Shown piece after piece: positions 1 through 6,778 of a stretch of DNA of 64,000 nucleotides. Numbering within the stretch: the stretch's first letter is position 1; every line of letters begins with the position of its first letter. The notes beneath the pieces are model-generated. The model was not told the origin of the DNA. It was given only the letters and a program-made list of their open reading frames with translations, and did not search any database. The translations under genes and the position numbers were made by a program. Source of the DNA: Neopusillimonas maritima (lineage in GTDB: Bacteria; Pseudomonadota; Gammaproteobacteria; Burkholderiales; Burkholderiaceae_B); assembly GCF_040930455.2 (NCBI RefSeq), contig NZ_CP170494.1; one strand, 5' to 3'.

Positions 1-287
1 TGTATATGAACGAGCTGGCACGGCAATGGGCTGAAACTTTACCTGATTTCAGGTATGTGCCGGTTGTTTCCGATGCTCTGCCGGAAGATAACTGGACAGG
101 GCGTAGCGGGTTTGTGCATCGGGCCGTGCTCGAAGACATTCCCGATTTGTCGGGCTACCAGGTATATGCCTGCGGCGCACCGGCTATGGTGGAAGCGGCG
201 CGTAAAGACTTTACCCGGCAGGCAGGTTTGCCTGACAATGAGTTCTATGCGGACGCCTTTACCTCGCAGGCGGACACGCACAAATAA
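1..287 (+). CDS. ferredoxin/flavodoxin-type NAD(P)H reductase, C-terminal part (5' end outside window)
   Basis: The reading frame is open from the first base and ends at 287, so only about the last 94 residues are seen. They look like the end of the NAD-binding domain of the ferredoxin-NADP reductase superfamily: a segment around YMNELARQW, then YACGAPAMVEAAR, the usual nucleotide-binding 'CG(A/P)P.M' turn, and the closing FYADAF. CDP-6-deoxy-3,4-glucoseen reductase-like and oxygenase reductase proteins end this way. No substrate can be assigned from the fragment. dadA follows 67 bp downstream in the same direction. Confidence 0.75.
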   Translation, partial: YMNELARQWAETLPDFRYVPVVSDALPEDNWTGRSGFVHRAVLEDIPDLSGYQVYACGAPAMVEAARKDFTRQAGLPDNEFYADAFTSQADTHK

Positions 288-354
288 CGCTTTAATGTGG
301 TGTCCGCTGCGGGAAACAGGGCCCGTCGTTTGAATTGACTAAAGGTGAGCGTTC

Positions 355-1608
355 ATGAAAGTCGTGGTACTGGGTAGTGGAATAATCGGCGTTGCCTCCG
401 CCTGGTGGCTGAAGCAGGCCGGTCATGACGTGGTTGTGATCGACCGCCAGCCCGGACCGGCGCAGGAAACCAGCCGCGCCAACGGATGCCAGATTTCGGT
501 TTCTTATGCTGAACCCTGGGCGAACCCCCAAACGCCCATGAAGTTATTGAAGTGGTTGCTTAAAGACAACGCGCCCATGGCATTCCGTCCGCAGGCCGAC
601 TGGCGCCAATGGGCATGGGGGCTGCAGTTTTTGCTTGAATGTCGCGCGGCGCGGGTGCCCAAGAATATTCGCCCGATGGTGGCGCTGGCTGAATATAGCT
701 TGCAAACCCTGAAAGGCATGCGCGAAGAGCTGGGCATTGAGTACAACCACCTGAGTCGCGGTATTTTGAATTTTTACCGTAATAGCGAACAGTTCGACGC
801 CTCCCAGCAGGCGGCCGGGTATATGCGTGACTACGGCCTCGATCGCCGCATTGTGAGCAAAGAAGAAGTATTGCAAATTGAACCGGCCCTTTCACCGGTG
901 GCCGATTCCATTGTCGGGGGCGATTACACCGAGCTGGACGAAAGCGGCGACGTGTATTTATTTACCACCGCGTTGGCAAAGAAAGCCGAAGAGGCCGGTG
1001 TTGAGTTTCGTTTCTCAACCCAAATCAATCGGCTCATGGCTGACGGCGGTAAGGTGACCGGGGTTGAGGTGGTAGACCCCGACGGGACTTTTCACACGAT
1101 CACGGGCGATGCTTATGTCGCGGCTTTGGGCAGCTTTACGCCGCATTTGGTTAACCCGCTAGGGGTGTCTTGCCCGGTGTATCCGGCCAAGGGCTATTCG
1201 GCTACCTTTAAAGTGGTGAATCCTGATGCAGCCCCTGTCGTCAGCCTGACCGACAGTGAACATAAGGTTGTTTTCAGCCGATTGGGCGACAGCTTACGTA
1301 TGGCCGGTACGGCCGAGCTGGCCGGGTATAGTCGTTCCTTGAATACAAACCGTTGCAGAAACCTTGTTGTGTTGGCGCACGAGCTATTTCCAAGTGCCCT
1401 TGATTTTGATAATGTTGCTTTTTGGTCGGGTTTGCGTCCCTCCACCCCCTCGAATGTGCCCTTAATCGGTCGTACCCGCGTTTCCAACCTGTATTTGAAT
1501 ACCGGTCACGGCACGTTGGGCTGGACCATGGGCGTGGGGTCGGGGCGTGTACTGGCCGACCTTGTTTCGGGCCAAACGCCCGAGCCCGATTTCCCTTTTC
1601 TAGGTTGA
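355..1608 (+). CDS. dadA: D-amino acid dehydrogenase, FAD-dependent (DadA)
   Basis: The 417-aa protein is full length for DadA. It opens with the FAD-binding Rossmann motif VVLGSGIIGVASAWWLKQAG (residues 4-23) followed by an acidic residue at the end of strand 2 (VVVIDRQ). The C-terminus carries the DAO-family pattern GLRPSTPSNVPLIGR and the glycine-rich TGHGTLGWTMGVGSG. The family oxidises D-amino acids (typically D-alanine) to 2-oxo acids and passes electrons to the membrane quinone pool. Start ATG 355 has a plausible Shine-Dalgarno (AAAGGTGAG) a few bases upstream. A solute-binding protein gene follows after 8 bp, so the two may be cotranscribed; that pairing does not prove a shared substrate. 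Confidence 0.9.
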   Translation: MKVVVLGSGIIGVASAWWLKQAGHDVVVIDRQPGPAQETSRANGCQISVSYAEPWANPQTPMKLLKWLLKDNAPMAFRPQADWRQWAWGLQFLLECRAARVPKNIRPMVALAEYSLQTLKGMREELGIEYNHLSRGILNFYRNSEQFDASQQAAGYMRDYGLDRRIVSKEEVLQIEPALSPVADSIVGGDYTELDESGDVYLFTTALAKKAEEAGVEFRFSTQINRLMADGGKVTGVEVVDPDGTFHTITGDAYVAALGSFTPHLVNPLGVSCPVYPAKGYSATFKVVNPDAAPVVSLTDSEHKVVFSRLGDSLRMAGTAELAGYSRSLNTNRCRNLVVLAHELFPSALDFDNVAFWSGLRPSTPSNVPLIGRTRVSNLYLNTGHGTLGWTMGVGSGRVLADLVSGQTPEPDFPFLG

Positions 1609-1616
1609 TTCACGGT

Positions 1617-2942
1617 ATGAAATTACACGCGTTTGAACGTACGCCCAGGTTGTTGCGTACGCGGCTGGCTGCAATGCTAGTGTCGGTTTTGGGGTTTGGT
1701 GCGGCGCAAGCGGCAACGGACGTCCAGGTTTGGGTTTCGCTTATCCCCCATAACCAGGCGGTTTTCGACGATTTGGTTGACGACTTCAATAGTGAACAAA
1801 GCGAGGTTCGTGTTGAGATCAAAACGTTTAATACATCGCGTGAAATCGAGCCGGCCTTGCTGGAACGGGTGAGGGATAAACAGAAAACACCGCATCTGGT
1901 GCAAATTGACGACAATCGCAATCCGGAAGCCTTGGCCGCCCAGAAACACATTGCGCCATTGCACACTTTGCTGGCGAAATATCCTATTAAGCATGCCCAG
2001 TGGTTTGTGGCACCGCAGAATTTAAGCATGCGTGACGCACGTGGTCGGTTGCTGGCGTTTCCCTATATGATCGATGTGCCGGTTATGTTTTACAACATCC
2101 GCGCTTTCGAAAAAGCCGGCATGTCTCCGGCGGTTCCACAGCGTTCGTGGTACGGCTTGCAGGAACAGCTGGTCGACCTGGCAAATAAAGCCACGCGTAA
2201 TTGTCCGGCCATTACCGATCAATCCGTTTCCGTGAATCTGGAAAATCTGGCCGCAGTCAATAATCAGTTTTTCACGTCGGCCGACAACGGTACAAAAGCC
2301 CAATCGGCTGCGTTCACATTCGACACCACGTTCGTGCGACATCTGTCATTAATGATTGCCTGGGTTCGCTCCGAGCTGCTTGTTGACCCGGAACCCAACG
2401 TATTTGCCCCAGACCTGTTTGCGGCAGATGAATGTTCCGTATTGTGGTCTGAGTCCAGCAATATCGGCCGTTTCATTGAGTTGGATACATTGAAATTCGG
2501 CTTAACAGGTTTGCCGTATTATCCGCAGGTTACCAAAGCACCGGGTAGTCCATTCCTGGATGGGACAGGCCTTTGGGCAACGTCCGGACATACCGATGAA
2601 GAGCACAAGGCAACCGTTAAGTTCCTGGCCTGGTTGGCGGAGCCCGACAACGCTGCCCGCTGGTATCAGGAAACGGGTTTTCTGCCATTAACCAAGCAAG
2701 CGTTCGAGCAAACGGGTGAAGCTTATTACAAAGATCACGGTATTGAACCCTGGCGTGACCTGGTTGCCGTGTACGCCAAGCCGCCCTCTGAAACAGGGCG
2801 TGGGTTCAAAATAAAGAATTACCCGCAAATTCGCGAAATGTTTCACAAAAAGCTGGATGAAGCGCTCGGTGGGCAGTATCCTGCTGTGACGGCGCTTACC
2901 ACTGCCAAATCGGAGGCTTCCCGCATTATGCAGGGTAAATAA
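1617..2942 (+). CDS. ABC transporter periplasmic solute-binding protein, family 1 (UgpB-like)
   Basis: The 441-aa protein has an N-terminal signal peptide (arginine-rich start, hydrophobic core, AQA-type cleavage near residue 32). The mature part resembles family-1 extracellular binding proteins of the UgpB/MalE group, with the MFYNIRAFEKAGMSP motif and the C-terminal 'W...TGFLPLTKQAF' segment. UgpB itself binds glycerol-3-phosphate; here the ligand is unknown. The frame is open further upstream inside dadA, but ATG 1617 immediately precedes the signal peptide, so I prefer it; its ribosome-binding site is weak. No permease or ATPase genes are adjacent, so its transporter partners must lie elsewhere. 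A hairpin terminator follows the stop. Confidence 0.82.
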   Translation: MKLHAFERTPRLLRTRLAAMLVSVLGFGAAQAATDVQVWVSLIPHNQAVFDDLVDDFNSEQSEVRVEIKTFNTSREIEPALLERVRDKQKTPHLVQIDDNRNPEALAAQKHIAPLHTLLAKYPIKHAQWFVAPQNLSMRDARGRLLAFPYMIDVPVMFYNIRAFEKAGMSPAVPQRSWYGLQEQLVDLANKATRNCPAITDQSVSVNLENLAAVNNQFFTSADNGTKAQSAAFTFDTTFVRHLSLMIAWVRSELLVDPEPNVFAPDLFAADECSVLWSESSNIGRFIELDTLKFGLTGLPYYPQVTKAPGSPFLDGTGLWATSGHTDEEHKATVKFLAWLAEPDNAARWYQETGFLPLTKQAFEQTGEAYYKDHGIEPWRDLVAVYAKPPSETGRGFKIKNYPQIREMFHKKLDEALGGQYPAVTALTTAKSEASRIMQGK

Positions 2943-2953
2943 ACAGTGTCAGC

Positions 2954-2980
2954 AAGGGCCGCCGTTAGGGCGGCCTTTTA
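2954..2980 (+). terminator. intrinsic terminator after the solute-binding protein gene
   Basis: GGCCGCC and GGCGGCC form a stem with a short GTTAG-type loop, followed by TTTT. It begins 12 bp after the stop codon at 2942. Confidence 0.8.
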
Positions 2981-3006
2981 CTTTCAAATACCAAGGAGAC
3001 CTGTTC

Positions 3007-3315
3007 GTGAAAACAATAACAATGAAGCTGGTGGTTGGTACGATCTTCACATTGATCAGTGGCTTGGTTCAAGCCGATGACGTACGTGTAGACGAAGCTT
3101 ATCGTTTGGCCAGTGACGGTATCATCAAACCTTTCGATGGCTTGAATCAAACAGCGCTGGAAGCGCGGCGTGGGCGTATCATGGATACCGAACTGGAAAA
3201 CAATCGTGGCAATTACGTTTATAAAGTCACGATTCTTGATTCGAAAGGCCAAGAGTGGGAGATTAAAGTCGACGCAGTTACCGGTAAGCTCATAGAAGAA
3301 GAAAAAGAAAGTTAA
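3007..3315 (+). CDS. PepSY domain-containing exported protein
   Basis: This 102-aa protein starts at GTG 3007, with a strong AAGGAGA ribosome-binding site 8 bases upstream. It has a signal peptide (MKLVVGTIFTLISGLVQA) and a C-terminal PepSY-type end: YVYKVTILDSKGQEWEIKVDAVTGKLIEEEKES. PepSY domains occur in periplasmic proteins and are often linked to peptidase inhibition or to redox/metal-stress modules; the precise role is not defined. The stop codon overlaps the ATG of the next gene by one base, which suggests translational coupling. Two more PepSY proteins occur at 50709-51532. Confidence 0.8.
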   Translation: MKTITMKLVVGTIFTLISGLVQADDVRVDEAYRLASDGIIKPFDGLNQTALEARRGRIMDTELENNRGNYVYKVTILDSKGQEWEIKVDAVTGKLIEEEKES

Positions 3316-3929
3316 TGTTGTTGGTCATTTATCTGGTTGCAATAACGGCTGAAGCCATGTCGGGTGCGCTGGCAGCCGGGCGTCGCAATATGGATGTGTT
3401 TGGGGTGTCGGTTATTGCTTTTGTAACGGCCCTGGGCGGTGGCACTTTACGTGATGTGGTGCTGGGTCATTACCCCGTGCATTGGACACAGCATCCTGAA
3501 TACGTTTATATCGTTGTATCGGCCGGATTAATTACCACGTTAATCGCCCGGTACCTGCACCATATCAAGCGGTTGTTTCTGCTGTTGGATGCCATGGGGC
3601 TGATTGCGTTTTCGCTAATTGGTTGCAATGTAGCGCTGGAGCACAATTACCCCATTGTGGTGGTTATTATTGCCGGCATGATGACGGGCATTAGCGGCGG
3701 GGTGATACGCGATGTATTGTGCAATCAGGTCCCCGTGGTTTTTCGTAAAGAACTGTATGCCAGTGTTTCGCTGGCGGTTTGCGTGCTGTTCCTCAGTTTG
3801 CGTGCGCTCGATGTGGCTTTTGAGTTGAATGCGCTGGTGTGTTTTGCTTTCGGTTTAGTGCTGCGGTTGCTGGCTATCCGGTTTCAGTGGCATTTGCCTA
3901 TTTTTTCGTATCATCAGCGCTGGGATTAG
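3315..3929 (+). CDS. TRIC/YicG-family (UPF0126) cation channel-like membrane protein
   Basis: The 204-aa protein consists of two similar halves of about 85 residues, each with three hydrophobic segments and a glycine-rich GGGTLRDV / GGVIRDVL motif (near residues 38 and 122). That duplicated arrangement is diagnostic of bacterial TRIC (YicG, UPF0126) channels, which form trimeric monovalent-cation pores in the inner membrane. The start codon overlaps the stop of the PepSY gene. No regulatory signal is visible. Confidence 0.85.
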   Translation: MLLVIYLVAITAEAMSGALAAGRRNMDVFGVSVIAFVTALGGGTLRDVVLGHYPVHWTQHPEYVYIVVSAGLITTLIARYLHHIKRLFLLLDAMGLIAFSLIGCNVALEHNYPIVVVIIAGMMTGISGGVIRDVLCNQVPVVFRKELYASVSLAVCVLFLSLRALDVAFELNALVCFAFGLVLRLLAIRFQWHLPIFSYHQRWD

Positions 3930-4022
3930 TTTTTGGGCGTGGTGGCACTAAAGATTATGGGTGGTCTGGCCGTTACCTCTTAAGGGTGCCATTTCTGGCC
4001 ATCCGTATCAAGGGAGTTTTTT

Positions 4023-4223
4023 ATGGAACTTTCGTCAGTTGAATCTGCTGTCAGCGCATACATGGGGTTGAAAAACGCCAGCGCCCAGCAGGATCAGCAA
4101 ATTGCGTTGTTGCGTAAAACGCTGGATAACCAGAAACAAATGGTTGAACAGATTATGTCGCCGCTTGAACCCAAGTTGGCGAATAGTGGTTCGGTTGGAA
4201 CGCGTTTGCATGTAACAGCGTAA
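4023..4223 (+). CDS. YjfB-like putative motility protein
   Basis: A 66-aa soluble protein without signal peptide. The opening MELSSVESAVSAYMGLKNASAQQDQQIALLRKTLDNQ followed by a QMVEQIM segment fits the small YjfB family, annotated as putative motility proteins from gene neighbourhoods in other bacteria. The start has an AGGGAG ribosome-binding site (4011-4016). A strong terminator follows. No flagellar genes are in the window, so the functional assignment is weak even though the family resemblance is good. Confidence 0.65.
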   Translation: MELSSVESAVSAYMGLKNASAQQDQQIALLRKTLDNQKQMVEQIMSPLEPKLANSGSVGTRLHVTA

Positions 4224-4244
4224 GTTGCTTCAGAAGAAGTAGGG

Positions 4245-4282
4245 AAGACCGAAAACCGCTTTTGGGGTTTTCGGTCTTTTTT
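4245..4282 (+). terminator. intrinsic terminator
   Basis: AAGACCGAAAACC pairs with GGTTTTCGGTCTT across a 7-8-base loop, followed by a run of T. It lies 22 bp past the yjfB-like stop. Confidence 0.9.
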
Positions 4283-4365
4283 GCGTTTAATATCTGATTT
4301 GTCTTGAGTCGGTATCTAGCAACGAACTCGTTTTTTAATAATTCTTAACAACGCCCACTTATTGC

Positions 4366-5070
4366 ATGACAACGCACGCTGGCACTCCATGGAAATACAA
4401 AACAATTCAATTGCTGAATATTTTTGGTGTATTGGCCTCGGTTTTATTGATTGCAAGTATCTCGATTGAGGCCTTTAGTAATGCCGCATTTGTAGGCGAT
4501 TCCATTTATGACCAAATCCAGTTTGGTGTGTGTATTTACTTTTTGCTGGACTTCCTGCTGCAATTCATTATTGCGCACAACCGTTTGCGTTTCTTTGGCA
4601 GGAATTTCGTACTGATTATTTTGTCGATACCGTATGCCTTTCTTTTAGGTTACTTTTCCGTCGACCTTTCCAGCGAAGCTTTCTACGTTATTCATTTTCT
4701 GCCTATTATCCGGGGAGGTTTTGCACTGGCGATATTAGTGAAAATGGCGGTGAACAGCTTCATTTCCGGTTTGCTGATTATTTATTTGGCCATCTTCATT
4801 GCCATAGCTTACTTTCAAACCCTCATTTTCTTCGCATTCGAATCGGGCGTGAACCCACTGGTGAAATCCTATCCGGATGTGCTTTGGTGGGCCTCCATGA
4901 CAGTCACCACCGTGGGGTCGAACATTATTCCAGTTACGGCTGTGGGGAAAATTTGCACTGCGGTGTTGGCCGTGGTGGGAATGACGACTTTCCCTATTTT
5001 TACTGCTTATATTACGGCGCTGGTGCATGGGATTAACGAGCGTCAGAAAGCAAAAACGCCACCCGGTTAA
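4366..5070 (+). CDS. voltage-gated-like potassium/ion channel with atypical selectivity filter
   Basis: This 234-aa integral membrane protein has about six hydrophobic segments, a charged RNLRFFGR-like stretch after the second or third, and a pore region 'DVLWWASMTVTTVGSNIIPVTAVGKICTAVLAVVGM' near residues 168-204. The layout is that of a six-TM ion channel of the bacterial K+ channel group. The canonical filter TVGYGD is TVGSNI here, so the usual K+ signature is not intact and selectivity is uncertain. The gene's last codons and its terminator are duplicated at 5967-6004 (see repeat entries), marking the edge of an invasion hot spot. Confidence 0.75.
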   Translation: MTTHAGTPWKYKTIQLLNIFGVLASVLLIASISIEAFSNAAFVGDSIYDQIQFGVCIYFLLDFLLQFIIAHNRLRFFGRNFVLIILSIPYAFLLGYFSVDLSSEAFYVIHFLPIIRGGFALAILVKMAVNSFISGLLIIYLAIFIAIAYFQTLIFFAFESGVNPLVKSYPDVLWWASMTVTTVGSNIIPVTAVGKICTAVLAVVGMTTFPIFTAYITALVHGINERQKAKTPPG

Positions 5071-5141
5071 AGGTGGCGTAAGTGCTTGATATTCTTGGCG
5101 GCGCAACTCTGATTCGAATAGGGGAGCTGCGGATTATGATT
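5044..5141 (-). repeat. direct repeat copy 1: terminator plus degenerate tRNA-Met 3' end (old insertion scar)
   Basis: This ~98-bp segment recurs at 5967-6065. Its right part (5095-5141) aligns with the last 47 bases of the tRNA-Met gene with five mismatches, so it is a decayed tRNA fragment. It looks like the left junction of an earlier integration into the same tRNA gene. Confidence 0.85.
5051..5079 (-). terminator. bidirectional hairpin, probable original terminator of the tRNA-Met gene
   Basis: CGCCACC and GGTGGCG pair across an 8-base loop. On the minus strand the hairpin is followed by TTTTTG. A copy is at 5976-6002. Both copies sit next to tRNA-Met 3' fragments, so this was probably the terminator of the tRNA-Met gene before insertions moved it away. 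Confidence 0.7.
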
Positions 5142-5288
5142 CACCAATACAGTATTTGGGACACCAGCCGAGCCGGGAAACAGCTGGTCGTTAAATCCGA
5201 CGCTACTGAAGACACCTTTGCATGATCGCATCTATGTGCCTGTAACATGAAGTGGTAATGCATTATTATTCTGCACGAAACTAATCCA

Positions 5289-5639
5289 ATGGATTATAAT
5301 CTGACTTTAAACGGCATTGCGGAGTTGCCTTCATTCATTCGTCTGGCCGACAAGCTTCTCAGCCAGGATGAACGTTCCGACTTAATCAGCTATCTTGCTG
5401 AACACCCCAAAGCGGGCGACTTGATGCAGGGCACGGGCGGCGTACGCAAGCTTCGTTGGCGCCGAGGCGGTCAGGGCAAGAGTGGTGGCGTACGAGTCAT
5501 CTACTATTTTCATGATGATGTCATGCCGCTTTACCTGTTGACCTTGTTCGCCAAAGGTGACAAGGAAAACCTTAGTAAAGCTGAGCGCAGCGAATTGGCC
5601 GGCTTGGTCGATTTGTTGGTACAGATTTGGAAAGGATGA
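5289..5639 (+). CDS. type II toxin, RelE/HigB-like
   Basis: This 116-aa basic protein matches the RelE/HigB toxin group: an N-terminal helix region, then GTGGVRKLRWRRGGQGKSGGVRVIYYFHDDVMPLYLLTLFAKGDKENLSKAE, with the family's central basic beta hairpin and the 'Y.LT.FAKG.K..LS..E' C-terminal pattern. Such toxins cleave mRNA, usually on the ribosome. An HTH antitoxin gene begins 2 bp after the stop, a toxin-first order typical of the HigBA type. The pair sits alone between two tRNA-derived repeats, so it is probably a remnant of, or stabiliser for, a former mobile insertion. Confidence 0.82.
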   Translation: MDYNLTLNGIAELPSFIRLADKLLSQDERSDLISYLAEHPKAGDLMQGTGGVRKLRWRRGGQGKSGGVRVIYYFHDDVMPLYLLTLFAKGDKENLSKAERSELAGLVDLLVQIWKG

Positions 5640-5641
5640 TA

Positions 5642-5929
5642 ATGATGAGCAAAGCATTCGACAGCATTAAGCAGGGCCTGCAAGAGGCCATTGAGCATGC
5701 GCGTGGCAAAGAGATCGGTGTCAGGGTGCATCGGCCCAGATCGGTGGATGTGAAGGCCGTGCGCGCCAAAGTGGGTATGACGCAAGAGCAGTTTGCGGCA
5801 CGGTTTGGTTTTTCCACGGCAACGCTGCGGCATTGGGAACGCGGTGACAGGACGCCACGCGGACCAGCACTGGTGCTTTTGAACGTGATTGAACGTAATC
5901 CAGATGCGGTGATAGAAGCGCTTGGGTGA
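5642..5929 (+). CDS. antitoxin with XRE-type helix-turn-helix (HigA/NadS-like)
   Basis: The 95-aa protein has a short N-terminal region (SKAFDSIKQGLQEAIEHARG) and a clear HTH: VRAKVGMTQEQFAARFGFSTATLRHWERGDRTPRGPAL. This is the usual antitoxin/autorepressor layout of HigA/NadS partners. Of several in-frame starts I prefer ATG 5642, with AAAGGA upstream inside the end of the toxin gene. It would neutralise the RelE/HigB-like toxin and repress the operon. Confidence 0.8.
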   Translation: MMSKAFDSIKQGLQEAIEHARGKEIGVRVHRPRSVDVKAVRAKVGMTQEQFAARFGFSTATLRHWERGDRTPRGPALVLLNVIERNPDAVIEALG

Positions 5930-5966
5930 TTGCATCCTGTGCTTCGATACCCCGTGGAAATTTAAC

Positions 5967-6065
5967 CAGAAAGCAAAAAACGCCACCCGGTTAAAGGTGG
6001 CGTAAGTGCTTGATATTCTTGGTGGCGCATCCCTGATTCGAACAGGGGACCTGCGGATTATGATT
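5967..6065 (-). repeat. direct repeat copy 2: terminator plus tRNA-Met 3' end
   Basis: The second copy of the ~98-bp repeat begins CAGAAAGCAAAAA and includes the terminator hairpin and a tRNA-Met 3' segment (6019-6065) identical to the intact tRNA gene. With copy 1 it brackets the toxin-antitoxin pair at a 923-924-bp spacing. Its right half doubles as attL of the 25.5-kb element. Confidence 0.9.
6019..6065. repeat. attL (47 bp, tRNA-Met 3' segment)
   Basis: Identical over 47 bp to 31491-31537. It covers the encoded CCA end, the T arm and part of the anticodon arm of tRNA-Met in minus orientation. Identity stops at both ends exactly where element and chromosome differ. Confidence 0.92.
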
Positions 6066-6486
6066 TCTAAAGTACGTTGATTCACTGCGTACAGGTAACT
6101 ATAAACCTAAGAAAGAATAAAAACAACAAATAGTCGTCTATAACGAGTACATGAAACTAAATACGCAACATTTTTTCGGTTCTTTTTTGTCACGTCCGTG
6201 ACACTAATTGGTTACTCTCCTAGGTTCGATCTGGGCAAGAGTCGTACAGTTATCGATGATAAAGTTTTTTTACGGTGTATCTCGTAGAAAAGTGTATAAG
6301 CAAATGGCCTTATTCGTACATTAATGAGTGTTGGGTCAGGAATGTAATAAATATGTTTTTTCTACGTTAGAAATAATTGTTATAGCTAAATAATTTACAC
6401 ATTATTTTATTTGCAAAAAACATTAATCTGTGGATGAAAGCTTGTTGAGGATGTTATACTGTATGAAACTTATATTTTCTAGCGCC
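6066..6486. other. AT-rich left end of the element, no gene seen
   Basis: About 420 bp with no supportable gene. A near-palindrome GTCACG-TC-CGTGAC lies at 6189-6202 and could be an operator. TATACT at 6455-6460 is a good -10 candidate for the restriction-modification operon starting at 6487. Confidence 0.5.
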
Positions 6487-6774
6487 ATGACCTATGATGA
6501 ATTTCAGCGCCAGATTGGCAAGGCTGGACTCAATATTCGGGAATTCGCCGACCTGGTGAAAATGCATCGCAATTCTGTGACTAACTACGCCAAGTTTGGC
6601 GAGGTCCCATCGCATCTTGCGGTCATTGCGGCATTGCTTGGCGCAATGGCAGATAAAAAGGTGGACTTCCGCTCAATTCTCAATAGCCTCGAGATTGAAC
6701 CAAAAAAACCGCGCGGAGGGGCAGCCAAGGGACGGTTTGGCGGTAGCAAGCAAACAGAATTGCCGATGGAGTAA
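6487..6774 (+). CDS. small HTH regulator at head of the restriction-modification operon
   Basis: The 95-aa protein begins MTYDEFQRQIGKAGLNIREFADLVKMHRNSVTNYAK, an XRE-like helix-turn-helix, and ends in a basic glycine-rich tail (KPRGGAAKGRFGGSKQ). In-frame starts exist at 6430 (GTG), 6451 and 6463. I chose ATG 6487 because the HTH begins there and a TATACT box at 6455-6460 would put transcription initiation just upstream, a near-leaderless arrangement common for controller proteins. The methyltransferase GTG follows 4 bp after the stop. It probably regulates restriction-modification expression; no operator has been demonstrated. Confidence 0.65.
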   Translation: MTYDEFQRQIGKAGLNIREFADLVKMHRNSVTNYAKFGEVPSHLAVIAALLGAMADKKVDFRSILNSLEIEPKKPRGGAAKGRFGGSKQTELPME

Positions 6775-6778
6775 AGTT

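Noticed and set aside
1422..1616. N-terminal extension of the solute-binding protein
   Set aside because: It lies within dadA, and the signal peptide begins at ATG 1617.
5531..6085. Minus-strand frame opposite the antitoxin
   Set aside because: It is a shadow over the toxin-antitoxin pair and the tRNA repeat.
6596..6778. N-terminal extension of the double methyltransferase
   Set aside because: It overlaps the HTH gene, and GTG 6779 has a GGAG site exactly placed before the conserved motif X region.
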